Notes: generated by a model from the sequence alone, not told the origin. Positions 1 through 9,063 are shown, numbered from the stretch's first letter. The stretch: 64,000 nucleotides of DNA from Phycisphaeraceae bacterium (GCA_020851465.1 JADZCR010000001.1:310001-374000), one strand, 5' to 3'. Made by a program: numbers and translations.

Positions 1-997
1 CGCGCATTGCCGTGCGGATTGCTCGCTTGATCGCCGCAACGGTGCCGCCTGCGCCGCCGGTTCCGTAAATTCCGCCGCTGACATTCCACGCCCCGATGTC
101 CAGCTCGCGCACGATGGCGCTTCGGACCTCCGGCGGGATGGGTGTGCGGCCGCCGGTACGATCGTAGGGATAAGCGATGCGCGATGAAAACACCCGTACA
201 TCGTTGGCGATATGCACAGCGCTGCGGAGCAGACCCTGAAGACGCAGCGGCGTGAGACGATCCACCAGGTCCGCCAGTTTCGAGGCATCGGGTGTCGAAA
301 CGAAAAAGGCAGAGAACGACTCCGGCCGCGGCATCAAGCCTACGGTCGCCCGCGTCACGATGCCGAAGTTCGACTGAGAAAACAATCCGTCGAGCACCGG
401 CCCCACGCCATAGGGATACGCATGAGTCGCCTGCGCACCGGCAAATGCGCCATAGCCGGTGCGCAGAATCCGACCGTCGGCCAGCACCGCTTCCAGCGCG
501 CCGGTCTGGTGGTAATGATCGCCCACAGGCGTGTGACCAAAGCCGCGATCCAGCGCATTTCCCAACACGCTCGACTCCGGGCCGGCACCGGTCGCATCCA
601 TCCAGAGGTTGGGAAAATTCTGGCGCAGGTATTGATAAAGCTGCGCCTGTGTGACACCAGGCTCGATGACGGCATAGCACAAGGTTTCATTGACTTCGTA
701 AATCTGATTCATCCGCGCCAGGTCCACGACGATTTGGCCGTCGCTCGGCGCGGTGCGGTCGCCATAGCCCCAGTTTCTTCCGCGCGAAATCGGATACAGC
801 GACAGACCGCATCGCTTCGCGATCCGCACGACCTGCTGTACCTGCGCCGTATCGAAGGGATACACGATGCTGCGGGGCGTCGTCGTCGCGGGCAGCGTGG
901 TTCGCGCATAGCGCGCGATTGTCTCGGCATCATCGCGCACATGCTCTGCGCCCAGAGCAGCAATCAACTCGGATTTTGCGGTTGCCCAGTCCAGCAT
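1..997 (-). CDS. FAD-linked oxidase, VAO/4-cresol dehydrogenase-like (C-terminus cut by window edge)
   Basis: Read from the reverse strand, starting at ATG 997 and running off the left edge (about 332 codons seen). The N-terminal half fits the FAD-binding PCMH fold of the vanillyl-alcohol oxidase family: a stretch PRSIVYPFDTAQVQQVV followed by SRGRNWGYGD, the pyrophosphate-binding loop typical of 4-cresol dehydrogenase-like enzymes, and later DATGAGPESSVLGNALDRG and GDHYHQTGALEAV. Such enzymes oxidise phenolic or other alcohol/amine substrates with covalently or tightly bound FAD; the substrate cannot be told here. It lies 50 bp downstream of, and in the same direction as, the amidohydrolase-aminotransferase fusion, so co-transcription is likely. 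No strong Shine-Dalgarno is seen before the ATG. The catalytic C-terminal cap domain is mostly outside the window. Confidence 0.8.
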   Translation of the reverse strand, partial: MLDWATAKSELIAALGAEHVRDDAETIARYARTTLPATTTPRSIVYPFDTAQVQQVVRIAKRCGLSLYPISRGRNWGYGDRTAPSDGQIVVDLARMNQIYEVNETLCYAVIEPGVTQAQLYQYLRQNFPNLWMDATGAGPESSVLGNALDRGFGHTPVGDHYHQTGALEAVLADGRILRTGYGAFAGAQATHAYPYGVGPVLDGLFSQSNFGIVTRATVGLMPRPESFSAFFVSTPDASKLADLVDRLTPLRLQGLLRSAVHIANDVRVFSSRIAYPYDRTGGRTPIPPEVRSAIVRELDIGAWNVSGGIYGTGGAGGTVAAIKRAIRTAMR

Positions 998-1047
998 GTG
1001 GGAAAGGATAAAGGATCGACCGCCTGATCGGATAGCCAGCCTCCCGA

Positions 1048-3450
1048 TCAGGTCAACCGTGCGAACCCGCTGTGCTTCACCGGCCCGCCGATCTGTTCTT
1101 TGACGCAGCCGTCCGCCAGTGCTTTGGCCAGCTCGCCAAACACCTCGTTAACAGCAGCCAGATACGCCTGAGCATGCCGCATCTCGTGCGCAAGCATGGG
1201 GTTGAAATAGGTGCTCGCCAGAAATCCCCGCCTGAGCATGCGGACGGTAAAAAACGTCGCGGCGGCGGCGGCGTCCGGTGCTGGCAGGTCAAAGGAAAAC
1301 GCCGTCAACTCACTGCGGGAGCCGACCTTCACCGGCAGGCGGTGCCGTTTCCCCGCCTCCTCCCAGCCGGCAAGAACCGCTCCGCCGATTTGTCGCAAGT
1401 GCGAGGGCACGTCGATTTGCATCATCTTCTTGATGGCCGCAACAGCAGCAGCCGGGCCGACACCTTCGGTCCAATAGGCGCTGGAGATAAATGACTCCTG
1501 CGCCGCCTGCATGGTTTCCCGTGTGCCGATGACCGCGCCCATCGCAAACCCGTTGCTGATCGTCTTGGCGTACACCGCCAGGTCGGGATTCACGCCGTAC
1601 TTCAGGTGCGCGCCGCCCAGACACAGACGCCAGCCGATCGAAATCTCATCAAACAGGAGTTTCGCACCGATGCGGTCTGCGCGTTGGCGCACGCCTTCAA
1701 GGAACCCCGGCTCCGGCTCCGCCTGCCGCGTAGTCTCCATGACGATGGCCGCGATCTCTTTGCCCTGCTTGGCGATGATCTGATCAAGCTCCGCCAACTG
1801 GTTGTAGCGGAAGGTAACCGCCGTGCCCGCCAGACTTCGCGGAACGCCGCGAGGCTCAAGCCCCGGCAGGAGGTGGCCGTCGAGCGTGCGCTTGCCCGCA
1901 TCATCCACTCCGCCGAGATTGGCGGACAGATACCAGTCGTGCCAGCCGTGGTAGCCGCAGATGGTGACCTTATCACGTCCGGTGGCTGCCCGCGCGATAC
2001 GCACCGCCACCGCCATCGCTTCACCTCCCGATCGCGTGAAGCGGGCCATGTGCGCCCAGGGATGAATCTGCGTTAACAATCGGGCGACCTCGATTTCGTC
2101 TGCGGTCTGAAGCGTGCTCATCGTGCCCAGGTTGACCCGGCGGATCACCGCGGCGTTCACGTCCGGGTCTGCGTAGCCGAGAATGCACGCGAGGATGCCG
2201 CCGCTGCTCATGTCGATGAATTTTCGCCCGTCGGTATCGACGACTTCGCAGCCGATCGCCTGCTCGTAATAGGCCGGCCACTGCTCCGGGGCGAACATTT
2301 CCGGCCGCTTGGAAAGAAGCTGCGTGCCGCCGGGGATCAACGTCTTAGCCTGGCGGTACTGTGCCTGAACCTTTGCGCCGGTGGGTGCGGGGGTAATGTT
2401 CAGAAGGCGGCGGGCGTTGGTCGAAAAAAGCCGCTCGAGATCACCGCTGGTCAGGTGCATCGTGCGCGAAGCCTGCCTCAATGCGAACAGCGACTCGATG
2501 CCGACGAGCGTGTGACCGCCGAGCGTCCAGCCGTCCCACTGAGTGTTGTGGTCGAAAAGCCAGAAGAACCCGTCGCCGGCACTGATCGATCTGCCTCGCA
2601 TGGCGGAAATTGGAAAATCGCTGCCGTACATCAACCGCGTGGTTCCAAACTCCCGAAGGATCGCCTCGAATGCACCAGCTTCACAGACTGCTGAGGTGTC
2701 GAAGAAAACATTGTCCAATCGTCGCAGACTCGAAATCCCCTCGATGGTGTGAGATGCGCTGAAGCCGCGCGCCGCGTGGGCCAGCACATATTTCGCGCCC
2801 GGATAGCGGAGACAGTGCTCACGGATGTAACGCTGATTCCGCGCGTCCGCCAGGGCACGGTTCAACACCAGGTGCATGGTGATCCATAGGCTGCGGCGGT
2901 CGGCTATTTCCCACGCCCACTCCGGGAGAAACTCTCCCTGTTCCGCGTTCATGGTGTCCGGCCGGTCTGCGTAAACGTGATAAACCTTCAGCCCGACTAT
3001 GCACGGATTGCGCTTGATGAAGTCCTCGACATATGCGGGATCATCCTTGGGTGAAACCATCATCAGCCCGCGCGAGTCGGGATGGTGCGCCAGCTCGTTG
3101 ACGAGAAAAGCATTGCTCTGCACGGAATCAATGAACTTGCCGGGAAACGGAAAAGCCAACCCCGCGCGAGGCGTCCGATCACCCATCCATTGCTCGGTGT
3201 GCGCGATCATCGCGTCGTAGCCGATATCCAGCCGGGGCTTTAACGCATCGGGTGGCGTACCCGGACTCAGATGCGAAAGGTTGAACCAGTGCAGGTGCGC
3301 ATCGAAGGTGTCAGGCGGGACAAAGCTGCGCAGCTCCCGATCAAACAACTCCCGATCCGCCGGTGTCACGCCATAGTTGAATGGATTGCACGCTTTGGCA
3401 AGGCTGGAAATCTCCTGCGCCGCAGTCGAGGCTGTGGAAGTGGTGGCCAT
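1048..3450 (-). CDS. Fusion protein: amidohydrolase-2 domain + class-III PLP aminotransferase domain
   Basis: 800 aa in two enzyme modules. Residues about 45-355 are an amidohydrolase-related (TIM-barrel, ACMSD/decarboxylase-like) domain: metal-ligand pair H52 and H54 in DAHLHW, a later TMHL, LAHAARG and the terminal YGSDFPI with the conserved Asp. Residues about 360-790 are a class-III aminotransferase resembling glutamate-1-semialdehyde aminomutase: an N-terminal LIPGGTQLLSKRP, SGGEAMAVAVRIARA, GYHGWHDWY, D601 in DEISIGWR (pairs with the PLP ring nitrogen) and K629 in YAKTISNG (Schiff base). Each module keeps its catalytic residues, so both are probably active. GSA-type domains are often fused to other modules in sugar-amine pathways, but I do not recognise this exact pairing. 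Its likely operon partner is the flavin oxidase downstream. Substrate unknown. Confidence 0.85.
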   Translation of the reverse strand: MATTSTASTAAQEISSLAKACNPFNYGVTPADRELFDRELRSFVPPDTFDAHLHWFNLSHLSPGTPPDALKPRLDIGYDAMIAHTEQWMGDRTPRAGLAFPFPGKFIDSVQSNAFLVNELAHHPDSRGLMMVSPKDDPAYVEDFIKRNPCIVGLKVYHVYADRPDTMNAEQGEFLPEWAWEIADRRSLWITMHLVLNRALADARNQRYIREHCLRYPGAKYVLAHAARGFSASHTIEGISSLRRLDNVFFDTSAVCEAGAFEAILREFGTTRLMYGSDFPISAMRGRSISAGDGFFWLFDHNTQWDGWTLGGHTLVGIESLFALRQASRTMHLTSGDLERLFSTNARRLLNITPAPTGAKVQAQYRQAKTLIPGGTQLLSKRPEMFAPEQWPAYYEQAIGCEVVDTDGRKFIDMSSGGILACILGYADPDVNAAVIRRVNLGTMSTLQTADEIEVARLLTQIHPWAHMARFTRSGGEAMAVAVRIARAATGRDKVTICGYHGWHDWYLSANLGGVDDAGKRTLDGHLLPGLEPRGVPRSLAGTAVTFRYNQLAELDQIIAKQGKEIAAIVMETTRQAEPEPGFLEGVRQRADRIGAKLLFDEISIGWRLCLGGAHLKYGVNPDLAVYAKTISNGFAMGAVIGTRETMQAAQESFISSAYWTEGVGPAAAVAAIKKMMQIDVPSHLRQIGGAVLAGWEEAGKRHRLPVKVGSRSELTAFSFDLPAPDAAAAATFFTVRMLRRGFLASTYFNPMLAHEMRHAQAYLAAVNEVFGELAKALADGCVKEQIGGPVKHSGFARLT

Positions 3451-3624
3451 TGCGACATTGTAGATGACTTGCCCCGGCCTACGGACATTCGCTGTGAATC
3501 GCTAGAATTCCCGCTGCAACGTCTCTGCCCGGGTGGTTCGTGTTCTGTTGTCAGCAAATGTCGATCTGGATGGCGGCTGAGCTGGTGACATTCATAGCTG
3601 TCGTCCAGAAAGGTGGTCACAAGA

Positions 3625-4416
3625 ATGAGCAAACGCGCAACAGCAGCCCGCGAAGGAATGGAGCTTCACGGCAAGGTGGCACTGGTTACCGGCGGCGCAA
3701 AGCGCGTCGGACGGGCAATCGCGCTGAAGTTGGCTGCTTCGGGGATGGACGTGGCTATTACCTATCACCGCAGCGATTGTGAAGCGCGCAACACGCTCAC
3801 GGAAATACGAGCAATGGGACGACAGGCTGCGGGAATTCGCGTGGACCTCGCCCACCCGCAGGCTGCGATGACTGTTCACCGCGCCTTCCGCAAGACCTTT
3901 AACCGGCTCGACGCCCTGGTGAACAACGCCAGCATCTTCGCGCCATCCCCGCTGGCGACCATCACGAGTAAAGATTTTTCGCGCAACATGGCTGTCAATG
4001 CGCTGGCACCGCTCCTGCTCATTCAGAAATTCGCGCCGATGCTGGCAGCACGCGCTGATGTGAATGATCCCGCATCGCTTGGCCGCGTCGTGAACTTCAT
4101 TGATATTCACGTCATGGGCCAGCCGCTCAAAGGATACGTCGCCTACAACGCCTCCAAGGCAGCGCTGGAGGAAATCACCATGACACTGGCGATGGAGTTG
4201 GCCCCGCATGTCACCGTCAATGCGCTGGCACCGGGCGTTGTCGCCTGGGCGGACTCCTACACGCCGCGCCAACGCGCTGCCTACCTGCGGCGCGTGCCGC
4301 TGGCGCGGCCGGGTACTCCTGATGATGCGGCGACGGCAGCACTCTTTCTCATCCGCGACGCCCACTACTGCACCGGACAGATCATCCGACTCGACGGCGG
4401 CCGATTCCTCACCTGA
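3625..4416 (+). CDS. SDR-family reductase, pteridine reductase/FolM-like
   Basis: 263 aa short-chain dehydrogenase. The Rossmann motif is TGGAKRVGRAIA (the TGxxxRxG form seen in NADPH-dependent pteridine reductases), followed by VNNASIFAPS and the catalytic YNASK. Where classical SDRs carry a catalytic Ser, this protein has FIDIHVMGQPLKGY, an Asp-containing variant as in PTR1/FolM, so reduction of a dihydropterin is the best guess; a generic FabG-like ketoreductase is the alternative. Start chosen at ATG 3625, 9 bases after AAAGGTGG (3608-3615); an in-frame GTG lies at 3613 and another ATG at 3658. It ends 39 bp from a convergent CbiX-like gene. Confidence 0.85.
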   Translation: MSKRATAAREGMELHGKVALVTGGAKRVGRAIALKLAASGMDVAITYHRSDCEARNTLTEIRAMGRQAAGIRVDLAHPQAAMTVHRAFRKTFNRLDALVNNASIFAPSPLATITSKDFSRNMAVNALAPLLLIQKFAPMLAARADVNDPASLGRVVNFIDIHVMGQPLKGYVAYNASKAALEEITMTLAMELAPHVTVNALAPGVVAWADSYTPRQRAAYLRRVPLARPGTPDDAATAALFLIRDAHYCTGQIIRLDGGRFLT

Positions 4417-4455
4417 AAATCCGAAATGCGGGACAGGCTCTTTTACGACAGCGAG

Positions 4456-4929
4456 TCAATCCTTTGTTCCCGATGATTGCCGCATGATGCACCGGCTGGT
4501 TCCTGCACACACATCGCATTCCTTCGCCTCGCCTGCCGCAAACGCCATGCAATGTTCCATCCGTGACTTGATGATCTCCGCGATCAACGGGTGCAGTCCC
4601 AGCGGCGCACCCACCAGGTAATCAATGCCGGGGTGCTTGGCGGCGGCTTCGGCGGTGAGACGGGGAATGTCCTCCTCCCAGTGTCGGCCGGGCAAAAGAA
4701 AATAAGGCATCACCACCACGCGCTGCGCACCGCGACTGACGCAGCGATCAAAAGCTGTCGCAATCGATGGCTCAGCCAGCTCCATGTGTGCCGGCTCGAC
4801 GATGCTGTGCTTATCCCTCACCCGGTTGCGGAACATCTCCACCAGCTCAAGCAGCATGTCGTTCGATGCCGCCTTGCGCGATCCATGATCGACGATGATG
4901 ATGCCGGTGATGTCGTTGGGCGATGACAT
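4456..4929 (-). CDS. CbiX/SirB-like sirohydrochlorin chelatase family protein with Cys-rich tail
   Basis: 157 aa, the length of a short single-domain CbiX. Motifs: IIIVDHGSRKAASN at residues about 10-23 (metal-binding His), VVMPYFLLPGRHWEEDIP, and GLHPLIAEII (second His). The family inserts Co2+ or Fe2+ into sirohydrochlorin-type tetrapyrroles. The last 30 residues hold four cysteines including CDVC, reminiscent of the metal or 4Fe-4S-binding tail of some CbiX proteins. No other cobalamin or siroheme genes are nearby, so the substrate is not fixed by context. Same strand as, and 47 bp upstream of, the dienelactone hydrolase gene. Confidence 0.8.
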   Translation of the reverse strand: MSSPNDITGIIIVDHGSRKAASNDMLLELVEMFRNRVRDKHSIVEPAHMELAEPSIATAFDRCVSRGAQRVVVMPYFLLPGRHWEEDIPRLTAEAAAKHPGIDYLVGAPLGLHPLIAEIIKSRMEHCMAFAAGEAKECDVCAGTSRCIMRQSSGTKD

Positions 4930-4975
4930 GCTGATTCAAACCCGCAGGTGATGCGGTTCCGGTGAAATCGCGAGT

Positions 4976-5812
4976 TTATTTTTTCTCCACGCTGGACCCT
5001 GCGTGCGGCGGGGTGCCGACGACCTCCGCGAGAAAATTCTGAAGATGCACCCAGGACCGATGGTCCGCTTTCTCGTTGTAAGCCACGCCCTTGATGCCGG
5101 CCTTATCCGCCGCGGGATTGGAAAAGCCGTGTACCGCACCGCCATAAGAGATCACCTGATAATCCGCCTTGCGCGTGCGCATTTCATTCTCAAACGCCGC
5201 GATTTGCGCGGGCGGCACCATGGGATCGTCAACCCCGGTGAGTACGAGCACCTTGGCGGAGATTTGGCCTTCCTCGGCGGGCTTGCGGATCTCAAGATCA
5301 CCGTGAATGCTCACGACGCCGACGATGGGCAAACCGCTCCGCGCCGCTTCGAGTGATGACGTACCGCCGAAGCAATACCCTATGACCACGATCTTGTCCG
5401 CGTCCACAAAGCTCTTTGCATGGGCCGCCGTAGTAACCGCCGCTTTGAGCCGTTCACGCAGCAGGTCGGGCTTGCTCTTGAACTGTCCCGCCAACTGACC
5501 GGCTTCCTCAGTGCTTTGTGTCACCCGGCCATTGCCGTAAATATCCGCAGCAAAGGCGACGTAGCCCAGCTCCGCAAGCTGGCGGGCGCGTTCCCTGGGG
5601 TAGTCGTTCAGCCCCCACCACTCATGCACCACGACGATGGCGGGACGCTTTTGATCCTTGCTCGCTTCCAGCTCCGCTGGATAGGCGAGATAGCCCACGA
5701 GCGTTGTGTCGCCGGATTTGTATTCGACGGCTTGTGTCTTGACTTCCGCACGGACACTCAACGTCAACAACAGAATCAGAACCGTCGAAACATACAGTGA
5801 TCGCCGCTTCAT
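4976..5812 (-). CDS. Secreted dienelactone hydrolase family protein
   Basis: 278 aa alpha/beta-hydrolase with an N-terminal signal peptide (MKRRSLYVSTVLILLLTLSV then a likely cleavage after RA). The DLH triad is visible: nucleophile C147 in GYCFGG, Asp195/196 in LTGVDDPMVP, His228 in GAVHGFSNP; VVHEWWGLNDYPRERA is the usual family signature around the oxyanion region. Cys nucleophile is the norm for this family. Periplasmic hydrolysis of an ester or lactone is inferred; the natural substrate is unknown. It lies between the CbiX-like gene and lpdA on the same strand. Confidence 0.85.
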   Translation of the reverse strand: MKRRSLYVSTVLILLLTLSVRAEVKTQAVEYKSGDTTLVGYLAYPAELEASKDQKRPAIVVVHEWWGLNDYPRERARQLAELGYVAFAADIYGNGRVTQSTEEAGQLAGQFKSKPDLLRERLKAAVTTAAHAKSFVDADKIVVIGYCFGGTSSLEAARSGLPIVGVVSIHGDLEIRKPAEEGQISAKVLVLTGVDDPMVPPAQIAAFENEMRTRKADYQVISYGGAVHGFSNPAADKAGIKGVAYNEKADHRSWVHLQNFLAEVVGTPPHAGSSVEKK

Positions 5813-5895
5813 GGGAGTCTCCTTGGCTGATGAGCTGTTTATTTTACGCAGCTCGCCGACAGAGACACAGCAACTCCGCGATGATCAGCGGCGCA

Positions 5896-7398
5896 TCAGA
5901 AGTGAATCATGCGCCCGCGAGTGCCCAGAGCTGCCTCATGCACCGCTTCGCTGAGGGTTGGATGCGCGTGCATCGCAGCGATGACCTCATCTACGGTCAG
6001 TTCGCTGGACTTGGCGAGCACCATCTCCGCGATGAGTTCGGTGACGTTGTCGCCGATCATGTGCACACCCAGGATTTCGCCGTGTTTGTCATCCGAGATG
6101 ATTTTGATGAATCCTTCCGTGTGGCCGAGTGCTTGTGCCTTGCCGCTGGCCATGAAGGGAAACTTGCCGACTTTGTACGCCAGGCCGAGTTCTTTGCACT
6201 TGGCTTCGGTGTGGCCGACGCTGGCGACCTGCGGCTGGCAGTAGGTGCAGCCGGGAATGGAGTCGTAATCAATGGGGTGCGGGTGCAGACCGGCCAATTG
6301 TTCGACACAGACGATCGCTTCGTCGCTGGCGACGTGCGCCAGCCACGGCGGGCCGTTCACGTCGCCGACCGCGTAGATGCCCTTGACGCTGGTCTGGTAG
6401 GCGGGGCGAGTTGCTTTGATGTGATCCTTGAAAATTTCGATGCCGAGCTTTGCGTCAAAGAGACCTTCGTAATTTCCCTTGACGCCGATGGCAACGAGAA
6501 CCTTATCCGCGGAAAGCGTTTCCCCCGCGGTTGCGGCTGAAGGCGCGGGTTGTCCCGGCTGCGTCGCCGGCGCGATGGCGACTTCGACACCGGTTGCCGA
6601 TTTTTTCACCGACATGGTTTTCATGCCGGTGCGCACTTCGATGCCCGCTGCCTTGTAGCTTTTTTCCAGAGCCTTGCTCACTTCAGCGTCTTCGATGGGT
6701 AGAAGTCGGTCGATCATCTCGATGATCGTGACCTTGGTGCCGAAGGCGTTGTAGAAGTACGCAAACTCCACGCCGATCGCGCCGCCGCCGATGATGATGA
6801 GACTGCGGGGTTGTTCTTTGAGTGACATGGCATCCCGGGCGTGCAGCACACGCTCGCCGTCATATTCGACGCCGGGGAGCGTACGCGCGATCGCGCCGGT
6901 GGCGATCATGATGTTTTTGCACAGCAGCGTCCGCTCAAGCCCTGCGCCCTTGGCTGCGGCGGAGGCGAGTTTGGGATCCCACGAGCTTTCGCTGCCGGGT
7001 ACGACCTTCAGCACCTCGACCTTACCCGGCGCAGCAATGCGGGCGCTGCCGGACACGTGCGTGATCTTGTGTTTTTTGAAAAGTCCTGCGATGCCGCGGT
7101 TGAGATTTCCCGCCACGCCGCGTGAACGGCTGATGATCCTGTCCCAGTTGTGTTTGACCTCGGATGTCTCGATACCCAGACCGGCTGCGTCGTGTTTGAG
7201 ACGGTGATAAAACTCCGCGCTGGCCAGCAGCGTCTTGGTCGGGATGCAGCCCCAGTTAAGGCAGACACCGCCGAGCTGACCGCGCTCGACGCAAGCGACC
7301 TTCATACCCAGTTGTGCAGCACGGATCGCGCCGACATAGCCGGCCGGCCCGCCGCCAATGACCACCAGATCAAATTGTTCGGATGATTGTTCCGCCAT
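5896..7398 (-). CDS. lpdA: Dihydrolipoyl dehydrogenase
   Basis: 500 aa flavoprotein disulfide reductase: FAD motif VVIGGGPAGYVGAIRAAQLG, redox pair C46/C51 in GGVCLNWGCIPTK, NAD motif IIIGGGAIGVEFAYFY, and the C-terminal HAHPTLSEAVHEA with the catalytic His-Glu. It re-oxidises dihydrolipoamide of 2-oxoacid dehydrogenase or glycine-cleavage complexes. No E1, E2 or GcvH gene is adjacent. It is longer than the usual ~460-475 aa because of two Ala/Pro/Ser-rich insertions, around residues 128-150 and 275-290 (the second holds APATQPGQP), and it has GVKGN where most homologues have GRxPN. Function is secure; the insertions are odd. Confidence 0.93.
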   Translation of the reverse strand: MAEQSSEQFDLVVIGGGPAGYVGAIRAAQLGMKVACVERGQLGGVCLNWGCIPTKTLLASAEFYHRLKHDAAGLGIETSEVKHNWDRIISRSRGVAGNLNRGIAGLFKKHKITHVSGSARIAAPGKVEVLKVVPGSESSWDPKLASAAAKGAGLERTLLCKNIMIATGAIARTLPGVEYDGERVLHARDAMSLKEQPRSLIIIGGGAIGVEFAYFYNAFGTKVTIIEMIDRLLPIEDAEVSKALEKSYKAAGIEVRTGMKTMSVKKSATGVEVAIAPATQPGQPAPSAATAGETLSADKVLVAIGVKGNYEGLFDAKLGIEIFKDHIKATRPAYQTSVKGIYAVGDVNGPPWLAHVASDEAIVCVEQLAGLHPHPIDYDSIPGCTYCQPQVASVGHTEAKCKELGLAYKVGKFPFMASGKAQALGHTEGFIKIISDDKHGEILGVHMIGDNVTELIAEMVLAKSSELTVDEVIAAMHAHPTLSEAVHEAALGTRGRMIHF

Positions 7399-7531
7399 GA
7401 TGCACGCCTTTCGCTCAAAACGTCGGACCGGCGATTGTAGCGAATGCCGTCCGTGATGACGCGAGACACACCGCGCAGCAGGTATGCGCCGCTTTTTCAG
7501 GAGATAAGAATCTCGACGCCATTGTGAACGG

Positions 7532-8749
7532 TCACGGCTGTTCCGCGTGCAGCGTTCGCAGTCGTGCCTCGTCAGCCGAGGTCAGCTCGCAACCGCGCCG
7601 TTTCATCACCGCCCAGGCGGACGCGAGAAACTTTTCTATCTCGTAGCGTTCGTCCGGTTTGCCTTCATCCGTGAGAAACGCGAATCGACGTGTGAACTTG
7701 GGAGAAAACCCCGAGCGTGCGAGCATTGTTCCCGTCGAAAAGCATGATCCGGTTTGCAACCGTGAGCTGATCGCGGTGCGCACGAAGTCGCCGACGATTG
7801 GCCCCAGCTTATTCTGCCGGCTGTCTTCCGTGGGTGATCCCGCCTCAAGCTGCACCCGCACCGAGCCGTAGGTGTTTTTCAGATTGCTGGCGTTGGTGTC
7901 GGCACCGAAGTTAACCCACTCGCCGACGAAACTGTTGCCGAGGTAGCCCGTGTGGGCTTTATTGCTGTAGCCCTGAAAAATCGAGTGGCTGATCTCGCCG
8001 GCCACCAGACACTCCGGTCCGATGCTCGTCGTAGCGCGGATGTGCGTGTGCGGCTGAACGATCGTGTGTCGTCCGATGTAACACGGCCCGGCAATGACGC
8101 AGAACGAACCAACGATCGCAGCCGAATCAATCGCGATCGGCCCCTTCTCCGCGTTGAGCACCACCATCGGATGAACACGGGCATCCGTCGCAACCTTGAT
8201 CGCGTAACGGCCAAGCGTGTGCACACGCGGATCGCCGCTCCACCCTGGAAGATGTGTCGCGTCGATGTCGGTTTGGAGAATATGGGCAAGACGCTCCAGA
8301 ATCTGCCATGGACGATCAATGAGAACCGACGATTGAAGCTGGTGAATCGAGGTAAATCGTTTACGCGGATCAAAGGATGGTAAAAGCAGTTCGGTAGCCG
8401 TTACTCCCTCGGAGAGATGAGCCGCGACGAGTTGACCGTCAGGATCAACCACTGCCGCTCCGGCAGGAAGCGTGAGGAACCGATCCGCGTGCGCGAGGTC
8501 CACGCAACGGCCGTTGATCGCCAACACATTACCCGATGACGTTTTATCATCGCGGCCGGTGCGCTGAGAAACCAATGCCGCCAGCGCAGGTGCTGCCAGC
8601 AGCGTCGTCGCCCGCGCGCCCAATGCGTGCTCGATGCGCTCCAGAGTTGTCATCGCGCCGGTGCGCAACTCGAACACGGCGCGGCGATCACACAGCGGAC
8701 CCCATCGTCCGCGTGCGTCATCAAACACCATCAGCTTTGGTGAAGCCAT
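7532..8749 (-). CDS. GlmU-like putative sugar nucleotidyltransferase with left-handed beta-helix
   Basis: 405 aa. The N-terminal part (KLMVFDDARGRWGPLCDRRAVF, then ELRTGAMTTLERIEHALG) matches the alternative GlmU-type family common in Planctomycetota and Bacteroidota. The C-terminal half has hexapeptide-like repeats (IVGSFCVIAGPCYIGRHTIV, later GYLGNSFVGEWVNFGADTNA) typical of a left-handed beta-helix acyltransferase domain. Expected role: UDP-GlcNAc or related nucleotide-sugar synthesis for envelope precursors. The classical LxxGxGTxM loop is not obvious, as in other members of this group. It is divergent from dnaA across a 314-bp gap. Confidence 0.75.
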   Translation of the reverse strand: MASPKLMVFDDARGRWGPLCDRRAVFELRTGAMTTLERIEHALGARATTLLAAPALAALVSQRTGRDDKTSSGNVLAINGRCVDLAHADRFLTLPAGAAVVDPDGQLVAAHLSEGVTATELLLPSFDPRKRFTSIHQLQSSVLIDRPWQILERLAHILQTDIDATHLPGWSGDPRVHTLGRYAIKVATDARVHPMVVLNAEKGPIAIDSAAIVGSFCVIAGPCYIGRHTIVQPHTHIRATTSIGPECLVAGEISHSIFQGYSNKAHTGYLGNSFVGEWVNFGADTNASNLKNTYGSVRVQLEAGSPTEDSRQNKLGPIVGDFVRTAISSRLQTGSCFSTGTMLARSGFSPKFTRRFAFLTDEGKPDERYEIEKFLASAWAVMKRRGCELTSADEARLRTLHAEQP

Positions 8750-9063
8750 GAATTCATTTATCGGTTATTGTTTCGCGTGAGATTGCAGTCGGCTTGCGTC
8801 GGGTGAGTTTCTTCGCACCGCGCGATAAAAAACGAATTCCTGATGCAGATCAATTGACAGTGCGGCAAGTGTGGTTTACTTTGCCTACGTCAATGCACGC
8901 CATGCGGGTGTGTTGATGAAAACAAAAGACGGTACGGTCGGAATGGTCTGAAGTCGTCCGCAAGCGAGGCACTGTGGTGAGTGTCCAGGGGCGGTGGCCC
9001 CAATCGCTGCGGACACGTTCTCTGCGAAGCAAACAACGAGCAAGCGAAGAAAGTTTTAGTTCG
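8750..9063. other. Intergenic region between glmU-like gene and dnaA
   Basis: 314 bp separating two divergent genes. It contains one good sigma-70-type promoter pointing to dnaA (annotated separately). I looked for clusters of TTATNCACA-type DnaA boxes and AT-rich unwinding repeats and saw neither, so there is no direct support for an origin here. An in-frame GTG at 8974 could extend DnaA by 30 residues, but that extension has no DnaA-like sequence. Confidence 0.6.
8854..8882 (+). promoter_or_regulatory. Putative sigma-70 promoter of dnaA
   Basis: A perfect -35 TTGACA (8854-8859), 17-bp spacer, then TACTTT (8877-8882) as a weak -10. It lies about 180 bp upstream of the chosen dnaA start, leaving a long untranslated leader. 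Sequence match only. Confidence 0.5.

Noticed and set aside
212-1027. 271-codon plus-strand frame at the left edge
   Set aside because: The reverse strand encodes a recognisable flavoprotein over the same bases.
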